Assembly: GCA_964386385.1 (NCBI GenBank)
Contig: CAYLRN010000006.1
Coordinates: 62,001-126,000 of the forward strand
Length of the DNA: 64,000 bases
Reading direction: 5' to 3'
DNA from: RUG572 sp964386385
GTDB taxonomy: Bacteria; Verrucomicrobiota; Kiritimatiellia; RFP12; UBA1067
Position 1 is the first letter of the stretch. Each line of letters opens with the position of its first letter. A model generated the notes under the pieces. That model made no database searches and was not told where the DNA came from. It saw nothing but the letters and a program-made list of their open reading frames with translations. Both the position numbers and the translations under genes were made by a program. Shown piece after piece: positions 42,082-50,949 of the stretch.

Positions 42082-42437
42082 AGGCCCTTCTGGCGGTGGG
42101 AATGCTTTTCGCCAGCAACACGTTCATGACGTTCGCGTGGTACTGGCATCTGCGCCTCCAGAGGCAGGGCGAGGCGCGCTGGCCGCTTGCGTCGATCGTC
42201 GTGGTGAGCTGGCTGATAGCGCTGGCGGAGTACTCGATCGCCGTGCCGGCGAACAGGATAGGCTTTTCGGCGGGGCTGAACGTGGCGCAGCTGAAGATAA
42301 TCCAGGAAGCCGTCACGCTCTGCGTGTTCGTGCCGTTCATGATGCTGTTCATGGGGGAGCGATGGAGGTGGGACTACCTCTGGGCGTTCCTCTGCATGGT
42401 CGGCGCAGTGTATTTCGTCAACCGGTCGCGTCTGTAG
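42078..42437 (+). CDS. DUF486-family small membrane protein
   Basis: This 119-residue protein has four predicted membrane helices and the DUF486 pattern FASNTFMTFAWYWHL, IALAEYSIAVPANRIG and QLKIIQEAVTL. The family resembles half-size drug/metabolite transporters, with no assigned substrate. It overlaps the acyltransferase stop by ATGA. Confidence 0.85.
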   Translation: MKALLAVGMLFASNTFMTFAWYWHLRLQRQGEARWPLASIVVVSWLIALAEYSIAVPANRIGFSAGLNVAQLKIIQEAVTLCVFVPFMMLFMGERWRWDYLWAFLCMVGAVYFVNRSRL

Positions 42438-42472
42438 CGGAGCGTCCTCCAGGGACAGAAAAGGAGCAGAAA

Positions 42473-43642
42473 ATGTTTGGAAGAATGCCAAGAGGCGGAA
42501 GGGGCGGATGGCAGCAGGCGCAGAGGCCGCCGATGAGGCGCGAGCCCAGGATCACGCGGGCGGAGAGGCTGCTGATCGGCCTTCTCTCCGGCGAAGGCGC
42601 GAAGCTTCCGCAGGAGGGCGCGGCACTCGTGGCGGGCAACCGCAGCGGGCGACTCGTCATGGAGCTGCTGAAGCGGACGAAGCTGCGCGTCACGGCCCAC
42701 GCCTTCGACGTGCACCACGCGAAGGCGATCGCGAAGCGCCTCGTGGAGGAAGGCGAGCGCAGGGGCAAGGTCGAAAGCGTCGTCAGGTGCGAGCCGTACG
42801 TCGGCGGGCCGTACGAGACGGCGTTCTTCATGACGACGCCGCGCTCGATGCCGGCGGAGCTCGTTCTCGACCAGCTGCAGGACGTCCACAATTCCCTGTC
42901 GGACGGAGGATCGCTCTACGCGGCGTTCGAGGGAGACCCTGACGACGCGCTCAAGACGATGAAGCTCGTCTGGAAGTCCGTCCACGTCCTTGAACGGGAC
43001 CGCCGCTCCATTCTCATGAGAGCCGTCAAGTACTGCGAGCCGGTCAAGGTGCGCGACTTCTCCGCGACGTGGACCGCAGGCATCCCCGGCGGACCGGAAG
43101 TCGAGTTCACAAGCCTCCCCGGCTGCTTCTGCCACCGCCGGGCCGACCTAGGCGGCCTCTCCCTCGCGGAAGTCGCCGCGGAGGAGATCGCCGCGAATCC
43201 GCCGAAGGAAGGGATAAGAATCCTGGACATGGGCTGCGGATGCGGCTTCGTCGGACTCCTCGTCGCTGACGCCGCGCGCCGCGCCGGCGTCGGGAACGTC
43301 TCGCTCACGCTCATCGACTCGCATTCGCGGGCTATCGAAGCGGCGAAGGCCAACGCCCGGCGCATGGGGATAGAGCCCGAGTTCATCCTTGCGGACGACG
43401 GACTGCCCCGCGGCCGCGTCGGCGAGTTCGACCTCTTCGTCGGCAACCCGCCGTACTACAGCGAATACCGCATCGCGGAGGTGTTCCTCGAAACTGCCTA
43501 CCGGGCGCTGCGCCCCGGCGGCGTCTGCATGTCGGTCGTCAAGACCGCCTCCGGCCTCAGGCCCGTGCAGGCGAAGTACTTCCCGGACGTCCGGACAATA
43601 AACCGCCGGGGGTATTGCGTATTGCGCTCCATTCGTCTATAA
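42473..43642 (+). CDS. RsmC/RlmG-like SAM-dependent methyltransferase
   Basis: This 389-residue protein has an N-terminal half resembling the non-catalytic domain of RsmC/RlmG-type enzymes. The C-terminal Rossmann methyltransferase has AdoMet motif ILDMGCGCGFVG and catalytic NPPYY. NPPY suits methylation of an exocyclic amino group, often guanine N2 of rRNA. AAAAGGAG precedes the ATG. It ends 7 bases before mreB and overlaps the mreB -10 box. Which RNA it modifies cannot be told from the sequence. Confidence 0.75.
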   Translation: MFGRMPRGGRGGWQQAQRPPMRREPRITRAERLLIGLLSGEGAKLPQEGAALVAGNRSGRLVMELLKRTKLRVTAHAFDVHHAKAIAKRLVEEGERRGKVESVVRCEPYVGGPYETAFFMTTPRSMPAELVLDQLQDVHNSLSDGGSLYAAFEGDPDDALKTMKLVWKSVHVLERDRRSILMRAVKYCEPVKVRDFSATWTAGIPGGPEVEFTSLPGCFCHRRADLGGLSLAEVAAEEIAANPPKEGIRILDMGCGCGFVGLLVADAARRAGVGNVSLTLIDSHSRAIEAAKANARRMGIEPEFILADDGLPRGRVGEFDLFVGNPPYYSEYRIAEVFLETAYRALRPGGVCMSVVKTASGLRPVQAKYFPDVRTINRRGYCVLRSIRL

Positions 43643-43643
43643 T
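43638..43643 (+). promoter_or_regulatory. TATAAT -10 box of mreB
   Basis: TCTATAATAG straddles the stop codon of the methyltransferase gene and ends 6 bases before the mreB ATG at 43650. A transcript starting 6-7 bases after the box would begin at the ATG itself. No ribosome binding site is present. Confidence 0.55.
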
Positions 43644-43649
43644 AGTTCC

Positions 43650-44687
43650 ATGTTCTCTAAACTTAAAAGTCTCTTTTCGACCGACATCGGAATCGACCTT
43701 GGCACGGCGAACTCGCTCGTGTACATGAAGGACCGCGGCATCGTGCTCCGCGAGCCGTCCGTCGTTGCAATCGAAGAAGGCACGAAGCGCGTTCTTGCCG
43801 TGGGATTGGAGGCCAAGCGGATGCTCGGCCGCACTCCGGGGAACATAATCGCCATACGTCCGATGAAGTCCGGCGTGATTGCGGACTTCGACATAACGGA
43901 GGCGATGCTCAACTACTTCATCACCAAGGTATGCCCGAAGCGCTTCTGGAGCAAGTACTGCAAGCCGCGCGTCGTGATCGCCGTTCCCGGGGACATCACG
44001 GAAGTCGAGAAGCGAGCGGTCGAGGACGCGGCGCGCGCGGCCGGGGTCGGAGAGGTGTACCTTGTCGAAGAGCCCATGGCGGCGGCGATCGGAGTTGGTC
44101 TTCCGGTCTCCGAGCCTGCGGGCAGCATGATAGTCGACATCGGCGGCGGCACGTGCGAGGTGGCGATCATCTCGCTGGCCGGGATCGTTCACTCGCGAAG
44201 CGTCCGTTCGGCGGGAGACGCCATGGACACGTGCATCGTGAGCCACATGAGACGCGTTTACAATCTGGTGATTGGCGAACGTACCGCAGAGGAAATCAAA
44301 ATGAAAATCGGGTCCGCGTTCCCGCTCGGCGAAGGCAAGGAGCTGAGCATGGAAGTCAGCGGACGCGACATCGTGTCGGGATTGCCGAAGACGCTTTCAG
44401 TAAGGTCCGAGGAAATCCGGGACGCTCTAACGGAACCCGTCTCGAACATCGTCCAGGCCGTGCGCGAAACGCTCGGAAGCTGTGCGCCGGAACTGGCCGC
44501 GGACCTCGTGGACAGGGGCATCGTGCTTTCCGGCGGCAGCGGAAAGCTGCGCGGGCTGGACAAGTTGATTGCCAGGGAGACGGGACTTCCGGTTACGCTT
44601 GCGGACGATCCGCTGTCCGCCGTGGCGGAGGGCACGGGGCAGGTCATGAGCGAACTGGACTTCCTTGCGAGGAACAAGAGGACCTGA
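43650..44687 (+). CDS. mreB: Rod-shape-determining actin MreB
   Basis: This 345-residue MreB has the actin-fold phosphate loops IGIDLGTANSLVYMKDRGI and VDIGGGTCEVAIISLAG and the adenosine-site segment VLSGGSGKLRGLDKLI. Length is normal. It polymerises under the inner membrane and guides cell-wall synthesis. It heads the mreB-mreC-mreD-mrdA-rodA cluster. Confidence 0.96.
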   Translation: MFSKLKSLFSTDIGIDLGTANSLVYMKDRGIVLREPSVVAIEEGTKRVLAVGLEAKRMLGRTPGNIIAIRPMKSGVIADFDITEAMLNYFITKVCPKRFWSKYCKPRVVIAVPGDITEVEKRAVEDAARAAGVGEVYLVEEPMAAAIGVGLPVSEPAGSMIVDIGGGTCEVAIISLAGIVHSRSVRSAGDAMDTCIVSHMRRVYNLVIGERTAEEIKMKIGSAFPLGEGKELSMEVSGRDIVSGLPKTLSVRSEEIRDALTEPVSNIVQAVRETLGSCAPELAADLVDRGIVLSGGSGKLRGLDKLIARETGLPVTLADDPLSAVAEGTGQVMSELDFLARNKRT

Positions 44688-44738
44688 CGGAACAACGGCT
44701 AAGTCAATCCTTCACGGCGATGGCCGGAGAAGGAAAGC

Positions 44739-45587
44739 TTGAAGAGGAAGACTGGTACAGCATACGTCGTCGCGATAGTCTGCGCGTTCGTCCTTTGGTT
44801 CTGGTGCGGCCGAAACGTGGTCGCCGAGGCCGTGTATCCCGTTGAAAACAGCGTAGGCTGGTTTCGGCGGAACATTGTCGTGCCGTTGAGGGGATTTTTC
44901 ACCGCGGGGCTTGTGGCGCGGGAGAACGAACGGCTGAAGCGGGAGGTCTCCGAACTGAAGATGCGCGAGGGCGAGGCGGCGAGGCTTTCGGCCGAGAACG
45001 CCAGGCTCAGGGGGCTTCTGGGGCTTGACGGCGGCGACGCGCTTCCAAAGGACAGGTGGCTGTACGCGCCAGTCCTCTCCTGCGGCGGCGCGGCCGGCGC
45101 GCGCCACAGGATCCGCGTCAGGGGCGGTTCGCTGGACGGAGTGGCGACGAACGCCGTGGTGGCGACGCCGGACGGGCTTGTGGGGCGCGTGGCGTCCGTC
45201 ACGCCGAGGACGTCCACCGTCCAGCTGCTGACCGACCCGGCGCTCATGGTGTCGTGCGAGGCGGTCCGCTCCGCCGAAGACGGCGGAGGAGTGTTCGGAA
45301 TCGTCAACGGCGGCGGAATCCGCGCCATCCGCCCGAAACAGGGCGTTCCCCTCCTCTGCGTCGTCAGCCCGCTTGCCGTCCGCCATCTGCGGCGCGACGC
45401 GGAACTGGCGCCGGGGACGCGCGTCGTGACGAGCGGCCTCGGAGGGACGTATCCGCCGGGAATCGCCGTCGGCGTCCTTGCGGACTGGACGAAGACGGAC
45501 GAAATGCAGCTTGAACGCGAGGGCGACGTCGTGCCGGCGGTCGACTTCCGGACATTGAAGGACGTGTTCATACGCCGTGGGAAATAA
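44739..45587 (+). CDS. mreC: Rod-shape protein MreC
   Basis: This 282-residue protein has one N-terminal membrane helix (residues 8-24), a coiled coil (residues 60-95) and the periplasmic beta domain with GLVGRVASVTPRTSTVQLLTD and SGLGGTYPPGIAVG. It begins with TTG, supported by GGAGAAGGAAAG just upstream; no better ATG exists. It links MreB to the wall enzymes PBP2 and RodA. It overlaps mreD by 11 bases. Confidence 0.9.
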   Translation: MKRKTGTAYVVAIVCAFVLWFWCGRNVVAEAVYPVENSVGWFRRNIVVPLRGFFTAGLVARENERLKREVSELKMREGEAARLSAENARLRGLLGLDGGDALPKDRWLYAPVLSCGGAAGARHRIRVRGGSLDGVATNAVVATPDGLVGRVASVTPRTSTVQLLTDPALMVSCEAVRSAEDGGGVFGIVNGGGIRAIRPKQGVPLLCVVSPLAVRHLRRDAELAPGTRVVTSGLGGTYPPGIAVGVLADWTKTDEMQLEREGDVVPAVDFRTLKDVFIRRGK

Positions 45588-46113
45588 CTTCGTCCAGATC
45601 GTCTTCACGCTTGCGGCCGTCATCGTCCTGGCGGCCGCCCAGGACATGCTTCCGGCGTTCTGCGGAACGAAGGCCCCCCTGCTCATGCTCTTCGTCCTCC
45701 AGTCGGCCTTCGACGAGCCCCGGCGCAACCTGCGGCAGAACGAGCGGTTCACCCTTCCGCGCTGGCTGCCGACCGCCGTCCTCGCGGGCGCGTTCGAGGA
45801 CGCCCTGAGCGGCTTCCCCGCCGGATGCTCCATGGCGTTCATGCCTCTCGCCGGGCTTGCGGCGCGGTTCATGCGCTCGACGGCGGACGGCCTGCCCGCC
45901 GCGCTCGTCGGCCTCGCCTCGGCGACCGTCGCCGCGCCACTCCACGAGCTGTGGATGGCGGTCTGGGACGTCCTCTCCCCCGATTCCGCCCCCGCGGTCA
46001 GGTTCTTCGCAAGCGCCCTTCCCGCGGCGCCGGCCGGGGCCGCCCTCTTCGCCGCGCTCCCGGCGCTGCGCCGCCATGCCGGGTTCGCCTGGACGGAGGA
46101 GGCCGCGGCATGA
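45577..46113 (+). CDS. mreD: Rod-shape protein MreD
   Basis: This 178-residue multi-pass membrane protein starts with GTG inside the mreC end and overlaps the mrdA start by ATGA. Sequence conservation of MreD is low, so the call rests on position, size and hydrophobicity. FEDALSGFPAGCSMAF in the middle resembles the conserved MreD loop. Confidence 0.78.
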   Translation: MGNNFVQIVFTLAAVIVLAAAQDMLPAFCGTKAPLLMLFVLQSAFDEPRRNLRQNERFTLPRWLPTAVLAGAFEDALSGFPAGCSMAFMPLAGLAARFMRSTADGLPAALVGLASATVAAPLHELWMAVWDVLSPDSAPAVRFFASALPAAPAGAALFAALPALRRHAGFAWTEEAAA

Positions 46114-48008
46114 AGACTTCGCGCTGGTTTCCAATCGCCCTCGGGGCGCTCTTCGTCTTCGGATTCTTCATCCTCGCGGTGAGGCTCTTCCACATCCAGG
46201 TGAGCGACGTCGCGGAGTTCAGCGAGGGGCAGACCCTGCAGGCCACGCGCAAGGTGCGCGTGCCGGGGCGACGCGGACGCATCCTCGACTGCTACGGCCG
46301 CATCCTCGCCGACTGCCGCCCAAGCCACTGCATACGATGCCGACTGGAGGACTTCCGCGCCGGCGCCGACGCCTCCGCCACAAACGTCGTCGCGGAGGTC
46401 GGCGCCGCCATCGACCGCCTCGCCGCCGTCCTCGGCATGAAGCGGACGACGTCCCCGGCCGCCATAGCGCGCCACCTCAGGATCTCCAGCGCCATGCCGC
46501 TCACCGTCTTCCAGGACGTCGGCGACGGCGCGTTCGCCCGGTTCTGCGAACGCGCCGACGAATTCCCCGGCTTCGAGCGCTTCACCGTCGCGGAGCGAAC
46601 GTATCCGAACGGACCGCTTGCCGCGCACGTCCTCGGCTACACCGGGCGCGGGAATCCCGAAACAGACCCCGACGACCCCGCGCACTTCCACGAGCCGGAG
46701 CTCAGGGGACGGAGCGGAGTGGAGGCGTTCTACGACGCCATCCTCACCGGGACGCGCGGCGAAATGCGGATCACGGTGGACGCGCTCGGCTTCCGCCCGA
46801 AGCGGCGCGGGCGGACGCCGGACGACAGCCGGTCCGACGAACAGGCGCAGTGGATCGTCCGCCCCTCCCCGGGGATGGACCTGACGCTGACGATCGACGC
46901 CGACCTGCAGCAGGTGGTGGAACGCCAGCTGGACGGCATCACCGGCGCGTGCGTCGTCCTGGACCCCCGCGACGGCGCTGTCCTCGCCATGGCAAGCGCC
47001 CCGGCGTTCAACCCCAACGACTGCGTCCCCCGCCTCTCCGCCGCAATGTTCGCAAGCCTCACCAACGCGCCCGCGAAGCGCGGGCAGAACAGAGCCGTCA
47101 ACGAGGCCTACGCCCCCGGCTCCACCTTCAAGCCCATCACCGCCCTCGCCGCGCTGAAGGCCGGCTGGCCCGCGGAGGACGAACACGTCTGCGACGGCGT
47201 CTACCGCCTCGGCGACCTGCGCCTCCACTGCCGGGGCGGCTACGGACACGGCAGCATCGGCCTCCGCCAGGCGATAGAGCAGAGCTGCAACGCCTTCTTC
47301 TGCAAGCTCGGCGCGGAATTCGGCACGAACGCCGTCATCTCCGCCGCGCGCGCGTTCGGCCTCGGCGCCGCCACGCGGATAGACCTCGCCGGCGAGGCGG
47401 CGGGCGTCGTCCCCGACGACGCATGGAAGCGGCGCAACTACGGCGACCCGTGGTTTCCCGGCGACGTGTGCCAGATGTCGATCGGACAGGGAATGCTTCT
47501 CGCCACCCCACTCCAGATGGCCGTCGTCGCCGCCACCCTCGCAAACGGCGGAAAGGTGTACCAGCCCTTCCTCCACAGGCCTGACGTGGCGAAGAGCCCC
47601 CGCCCCGTCAGGCGAATCCCCTTCTCGCAGGCAGACATCGAACTCGTGCGCCTGGGAATGCGCGACGTCGCGGAAAAGGGCACCGGCAAGGCGATAACGG
47701 AACGGCGCGAGCGCGTCGCCCCCGAAAGCGCGCGCTGGCGCCGGTTCAGACTCAACTCCACGTGCGCGGGAAAGACCGGCACGGCGGAAATCGGACAGGG
47801 CAAGACGAAGCGCAAGAACACCTGGGTGATCGCATTCGCCCCGTACGAAAGCCCGACGCTCGCCGTGGCGATGGTCGTCGAACGCGGCGACACCGGCGGA
47901 AAGACCGTCGCGCCGAAGATAAACGCCATACTCGCCAGCCGCTTCGGAGAGACGGAGATAGGCACTATCCGCCCCGCCAGTCCTGCAATCCTCGAAGGGA
48001 GGGACTGA
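46110..48008 (+). CDS. mrdA: Penicillin-binding protein 2, peptidoglycan transpeptidase
   Basis: This 632-residue protein has an N-terminal membrane helix, a dimerisation domain and a transpeptidase domain with catalytic S338 in STFKPI, the SCN motif at residues 392-394 and KTG at residues 555-557. It crosslinks lateral wall peptidoglycan together with RodA and MreBCD. The start at 46110 overlaps mreD. Confidence 0.95.
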   Translation: MKTSRWFPIALGALFVFGFFILAVRLFHIQVSDVAEFSEGQTLQATRKVRVPGRRGRILDCYGRILADCRPSHCIRCRLEDFRAGADASATNVVAEVGAAIDRLAAVLGMKRTTSPAAIARHLRISSAMPLTVFQDVGDGAFARFCERADEFPGFERFTVAERTYPNGPLAAHVLGYTGRGNPETDPDDPAHFHEPELRGRSGVEAFYDAILTGTRGEMRITVDALGFRPKRRGRTPDDSRSDEQAQWIVRPSPGMDLTLTIDADLQQVVERQLDGITGACVVLDPRDGAVLAMASAPAFNPNDCVPRLSAAMFASLTNAPAKRGQNRAVNEAYAPGSTFKPITALAALKAGWPAEDEHVCDGVYRLGDLRLHCRGGYGHGSIGLRQAIEQSCNAFFCKLGAEFGTNAVISAARAFGLGAATRIDLAGEAAGVVPDDAWKRRNYGDPWFPGDVCQMSIGQGMLLATPLQMAVVAATLANGGKVYQPFLHRPDVAKSPRPVRRIPFSQADIELVRLGMRDVAEKGTGKAITERRERVAPESARWRRFRLNSTCAGKTGTAEIGQGKTKRKNTWVIAFAPYESPTLAVAMVVERGDTGGKTVAPKINAILASRFGETEIGTIRPASPAILEGRD

Positions 48009-48009
48009 C

Positions 48010-49179
48010 GTGGACGCAATCATCCGGAAACTGAAGAAGACCGACTGGGCGAACTGGACCATGTTCCTGTGCATGGTCGCCCTGATTGCCTTCGGCGCGA
48101 TGTTCATATGCTCCGCAGGCAGCTCGCGCACGTCCGTCGAGATCCAGAACCTCTGGAAGAAGCATGTCCTGTGGGGCGGATGCGGAATCGGCGTCTTCGC
48201 CCTCCTGGCGGCGTTCGACTACAGGAAACTGCTGGACTGGGCCGCCCTTCCCGGCTACGTCCTCGCCTGCTTCCTGCTCGTGGCAGTCCTCGTCTTCGGC
48301 GTGGAGCGATACGGCGGACGTCGCTGGCTGTGGTCGTTCCAGCCAAGCGAAATGGCGAAGCTGGCCGTGCTGCTGTTCATCGCGCAGACGTTCGGGCAGA
48401 AGGGACGCGAACGCTTCAAGTGGTTTCTCGCCGCAATGGCGATCGTGGGCGGCCCGGCGCTCCTCATCCTCGCGGAGCCGGACCTGGGGACGACCCTCGT
48501 GCTTGTGCCTGCCGCGACAGCCATGCTTCTCGCCGCGCGCGTCTGGACGAAGGGCCTCGTCACCCTGCTCCTCTCCGGGCTTCTCGCCGCCGGCCTCGTC
48601 CTCGGCACGGTCTACGTCGCGGAGAACACGCCCGACCCCGAAAGGCGCGAACAGATATACGCCCGCGTCCCGCTGAAGGAGCACCAGCTGCAGCGCCTCC
48701 GCGTCTTCCTCTTCCCGGACCGCGACATCCACGGCGCCGGCTACAACCTGCGTCAGGCGGAGATATCGATCGGCTCCGGCTCGCTCTGGGGCAAGGGACT
48801 GAAAAAGGGTTCGATGAAGTCGCTCGGCTACCTTCCGCCGAAGGTGGCGGTGAACGACTTCATCTTCGCCGTGCTCGCCGAGGAGTCCGGCTTCATGGGA
48901 GCGCTGGCGATGCTCGCCCTCTACCTCGGCGTCCTCCTGCCGGGCGTGAAGATCGCATTCGGCGCGACGGACGACCGCGGCCGCCTCCTCGCAATCGGCA
49001 TAACCACCCTCATCTTCTGCCACGCGTACGTGAACGTGGCAATGTCCATCGGCCTCATGCCGATCACGGGGCTTCCCCTCCCGTTCATCAGCTCCGGCAG
49101 GACGTTCCTGCTGGTGGCGATGGCGGGGCTTGGAATCGTGCAGAGCGTGGGAATCCACAGGGACGAAGAACAGCTTTGA
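48010..49179 (+). CDS. rodA: Peptidoglycan glycosyltransferase RodA
   Basis: This 389-residue SEDS-family membrane protein has the conserved stretches FQPSEMAKLAVLLFIAQTFG, EPDLGTTLVLVP, EESGFMGALAMLALY and GLPLPFISSGRTFLLVAM. It starts with GTG one base after the mrdA stop. RodA polymerises glycan strands in the elongasome. Confidence 0.95.
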   Translation: MDAIIRKLKKTDWANWTMFLCMVALIAFGAMFICSAGSSRTSVEIQNLWKKHVLWGGCGIGVFALLAAFDYRKLLDWAALPGYVLACFLLVAVLVFGVERYGGRRWLWSFQPSEMAKLAVLLFIAQTFGQKGRERFKWFLAAMAIVGGPALLILAEPDLGTTLVLVPAATAMLLAARVWTKGLVTLLLSGLLAAGLVLGTVYVAENTPDPERREQIYARVPLKEHQLQRLRVFLFPDRDIHGAGYNLRQAEISIGSGSLWGKGLKKGSMKSLGYLPPKVAVNDFIFAVLAEESGFMGALAMLALYLGVLLPGVKIAFGATDDRGRLLAIGITTLIFCHAYVNVAMSIGLMPITGLPLPFISSGRTFLLVAMAGLGIVQSVGIHRDEEQL

Positions 49180-49248
49180 CAAAAACATTCAATCAACCAA
49201 CTTAACAGGCACACTCATTTACCTCATTTAATCGAAAGGAACGAGACA

Positions 49249-50913
49249 ATGTCAGTGATACAGACCGTGGTCGGCAAGATAGCCGGCTGGCTTGGACGGA
49301 AGAAAGTGAAGAAGGAGATAATCCTCAACGTGGAGAACCTCGAAACGCGCGTCGCCGTGATGGAGGACGGACGCCTCGAGGAGTACATGGTCGACATCCC
49401 AGAAGTCGAACGCCTCGTCGGCTGCATCTTCAAGGGCAGGGTCGAGAACCTGGAGGACGATCTCCAGGCCGCGTTCGTGAACATCGGCCTCAAGAAAAAC
49501 GCGTTTCTGCACTACTGGGACATGATCCCGGACACCGACGCCTTCCTTGACGAGGAGGACGACGACGGCAAGGGCGGACGCAACGGCAAGAAGAACCGCA
49601 ACAGGAAGAAGGTCTCCAACGAGGAGATTCACAAGCGCTTCCCCATCGGCTCGGAAATCCGCGTGCAGATCACCAAGGACCCCATTTCCACGAAGGGTCC
49701 CCGCGTCACCGCGAACCTCGCCATCCCCGGCCGCTACCTCGTGATGATGCCCGGCGAAAAGGCCCGCGGAATCTCGCGGAAGATAGGCGACGTCCAGGAG
49801 CGCAAGCGCCTGAAGAAGATCCTCGACCGCCTCATGCTGCCGGACGACGTCGGCGTCATCGCCCGCACCGCCGGACTGGGCGCCTCGCCGAAGGCGTTCG
49901 CGCGCGACCTCCGCAACCTCCTTGAATCGTGGAGCGAGCTCCAGGCGAACGAGAAGAACCTCCGCGCGCCGTGCTGCATCTACCAGGAGCCCGGCCTCGT
50001 CGAGCGCGTCGTGCGCGACTGGCTCACCGAGGACATCGAAAGCGTCCTCATAGACGACGAGAAAAGCTACGAGGAGATGCGCCGCCTCACGTCGAAAATC
50101 TCCCGCCGCGCGCAGAAGAAGCTCCGCCGCTACGACGGCCCCAGAAACATCTTCGACTACGCCGGCGTCACGCGGCAGCTCGAGACCGCGTTCAGCCGCA
50201 AGGTGCCGCTCAAGTCCGGCGGCTACCTCGTGATCGACGAGACCGAGGCGCTCATCGCCGTCGACGTCAACACCGGCCACCACAAGCTCAAGGACTCCAA
50301 GAACGGCGGCGACGACGGGAAGAACCTCCAGGAGGCGGCCATCCTGGCCGTCAACCTCGAGGCCGTGGAGGAGGTCGCGCGCCAGCTGCGCATCCGCAAC
50401 ATCGGCGGACTCGTCGTCCTGGACCTCATCGACATGAAGAGCCGCAAGCACCAGAAGCAGGTGTACAAGGCGCTCAAGGACGCGCTCAAGCGCGACCGCG
50501 CGCGCACGAACGTGATGGAGATTTCGCAGCTCGGCCTTCTCGAAATGTCGCGCCAGCGCGAGGAGAAGTCCATCATGTCCAAGCGCTCGTCCACATGCCC
50601 GTGCTGCGCCGGGCGCGGCGTCATAAACTCGCCGCTCGCCGTCTCCATCGAGATCCAGCGCCAGCTCGTCACCCTTCTCCGCCGCGCGGCGCACGACAAG
50701 AAGCCGCTGATGCCCAAGATCCTCGTCGCGCCCGCCGTCCTGCAGCGCCTCCGCACCGAGGACGCGAAGACGCTCTCCGCGATCCAGAAGGAATACGACA
50801 CTGCGCTGCGCTTCGTCGCCGAGCCGCACCGCCATCCCGAAAGCTTCCAGATTCTTGATTCCGAATCGCAGCAAGTGGTATACTCTACGGGTGGCAATCT
50901 GCCAGGAGTCTGA
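49249..50913 (+). CDS. rng: Ribonuclease E/G family endoribonuclease
   Basis: This 554-residue protein has an S1-like RNA-binding region (GCIFKGRVENLEDDLQAAFV, GLKKNAFLHYWD), a catalytic DNase I-like domain with IAVDVNTG and VVLDLIDM, and a zinc-link CPCCAGRG. It has the length of RNase G rather than full RNase E. A basic Asp/Lys-rich insert follows the S1 part (EEDDDGKGGRNGKKNRNRKK is within it). AAAGGAA precedes the ATG. mreBCD-rodA-rng neighbourhoods are common. Confidence 0.92.
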   Translation: MSVIQTVVGKIAGWLGRKKVKKEIILNVENLETRVAVMEDGRLEEYMVDIPEVERLVGCIFKGRVENLEDDLQAAFVNIGLKKNAFLHYWDMIPDTDAFLDEEDDDGKGGRNGKKNRNRKKVSNEEIHKRFPIGSEIRVQITKDPISTKGPRVTANLAIPGRYLVMMPGEKARGISRKIGDVQERKRLKKILDRLMLPDDVGVIARTAGLGASPKAFARDLRNLLESWSELQANEKNLRAPCCIYQEPGLVERVVRDWLTEDIESVLIDDEKSYEEMRRLTSKISRRAQKKLRRYDGPRNIFDYAGVTRQLETAFSRKVPLKSGGYLVIDETEALIAVDVNTGHHKLKDSKNGGDDGKNLQEAAILAVNLEAVEEVARQLRIRNIGGLVVLDLIDMKSRKHQKQVYKALKDALKRDRARTNVMEISQLGLLEMSRQREEKSIMSKRSSTCPCCAGRGVINSPLAVSIEIQRQLVTLLRRAAHDKKPLMPKILVAPAVLQRLRTEDAKTLSAIQKEYDTALRFVAEPHRHPESFQILDSESQQVVYSTGGNLPGV

Positions 50914-50949
50914 GTCCGACACCTCTTCCACGACATGGGACATTCGCAC

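Noticed and set aside
44712..48131. A 1139-codon minus-strand frame opposite mreC-mreD-mrdA
   Set aside because: Same antisense effect over certain genes; composition is Arg/Ala/Gly-rich without motifs.
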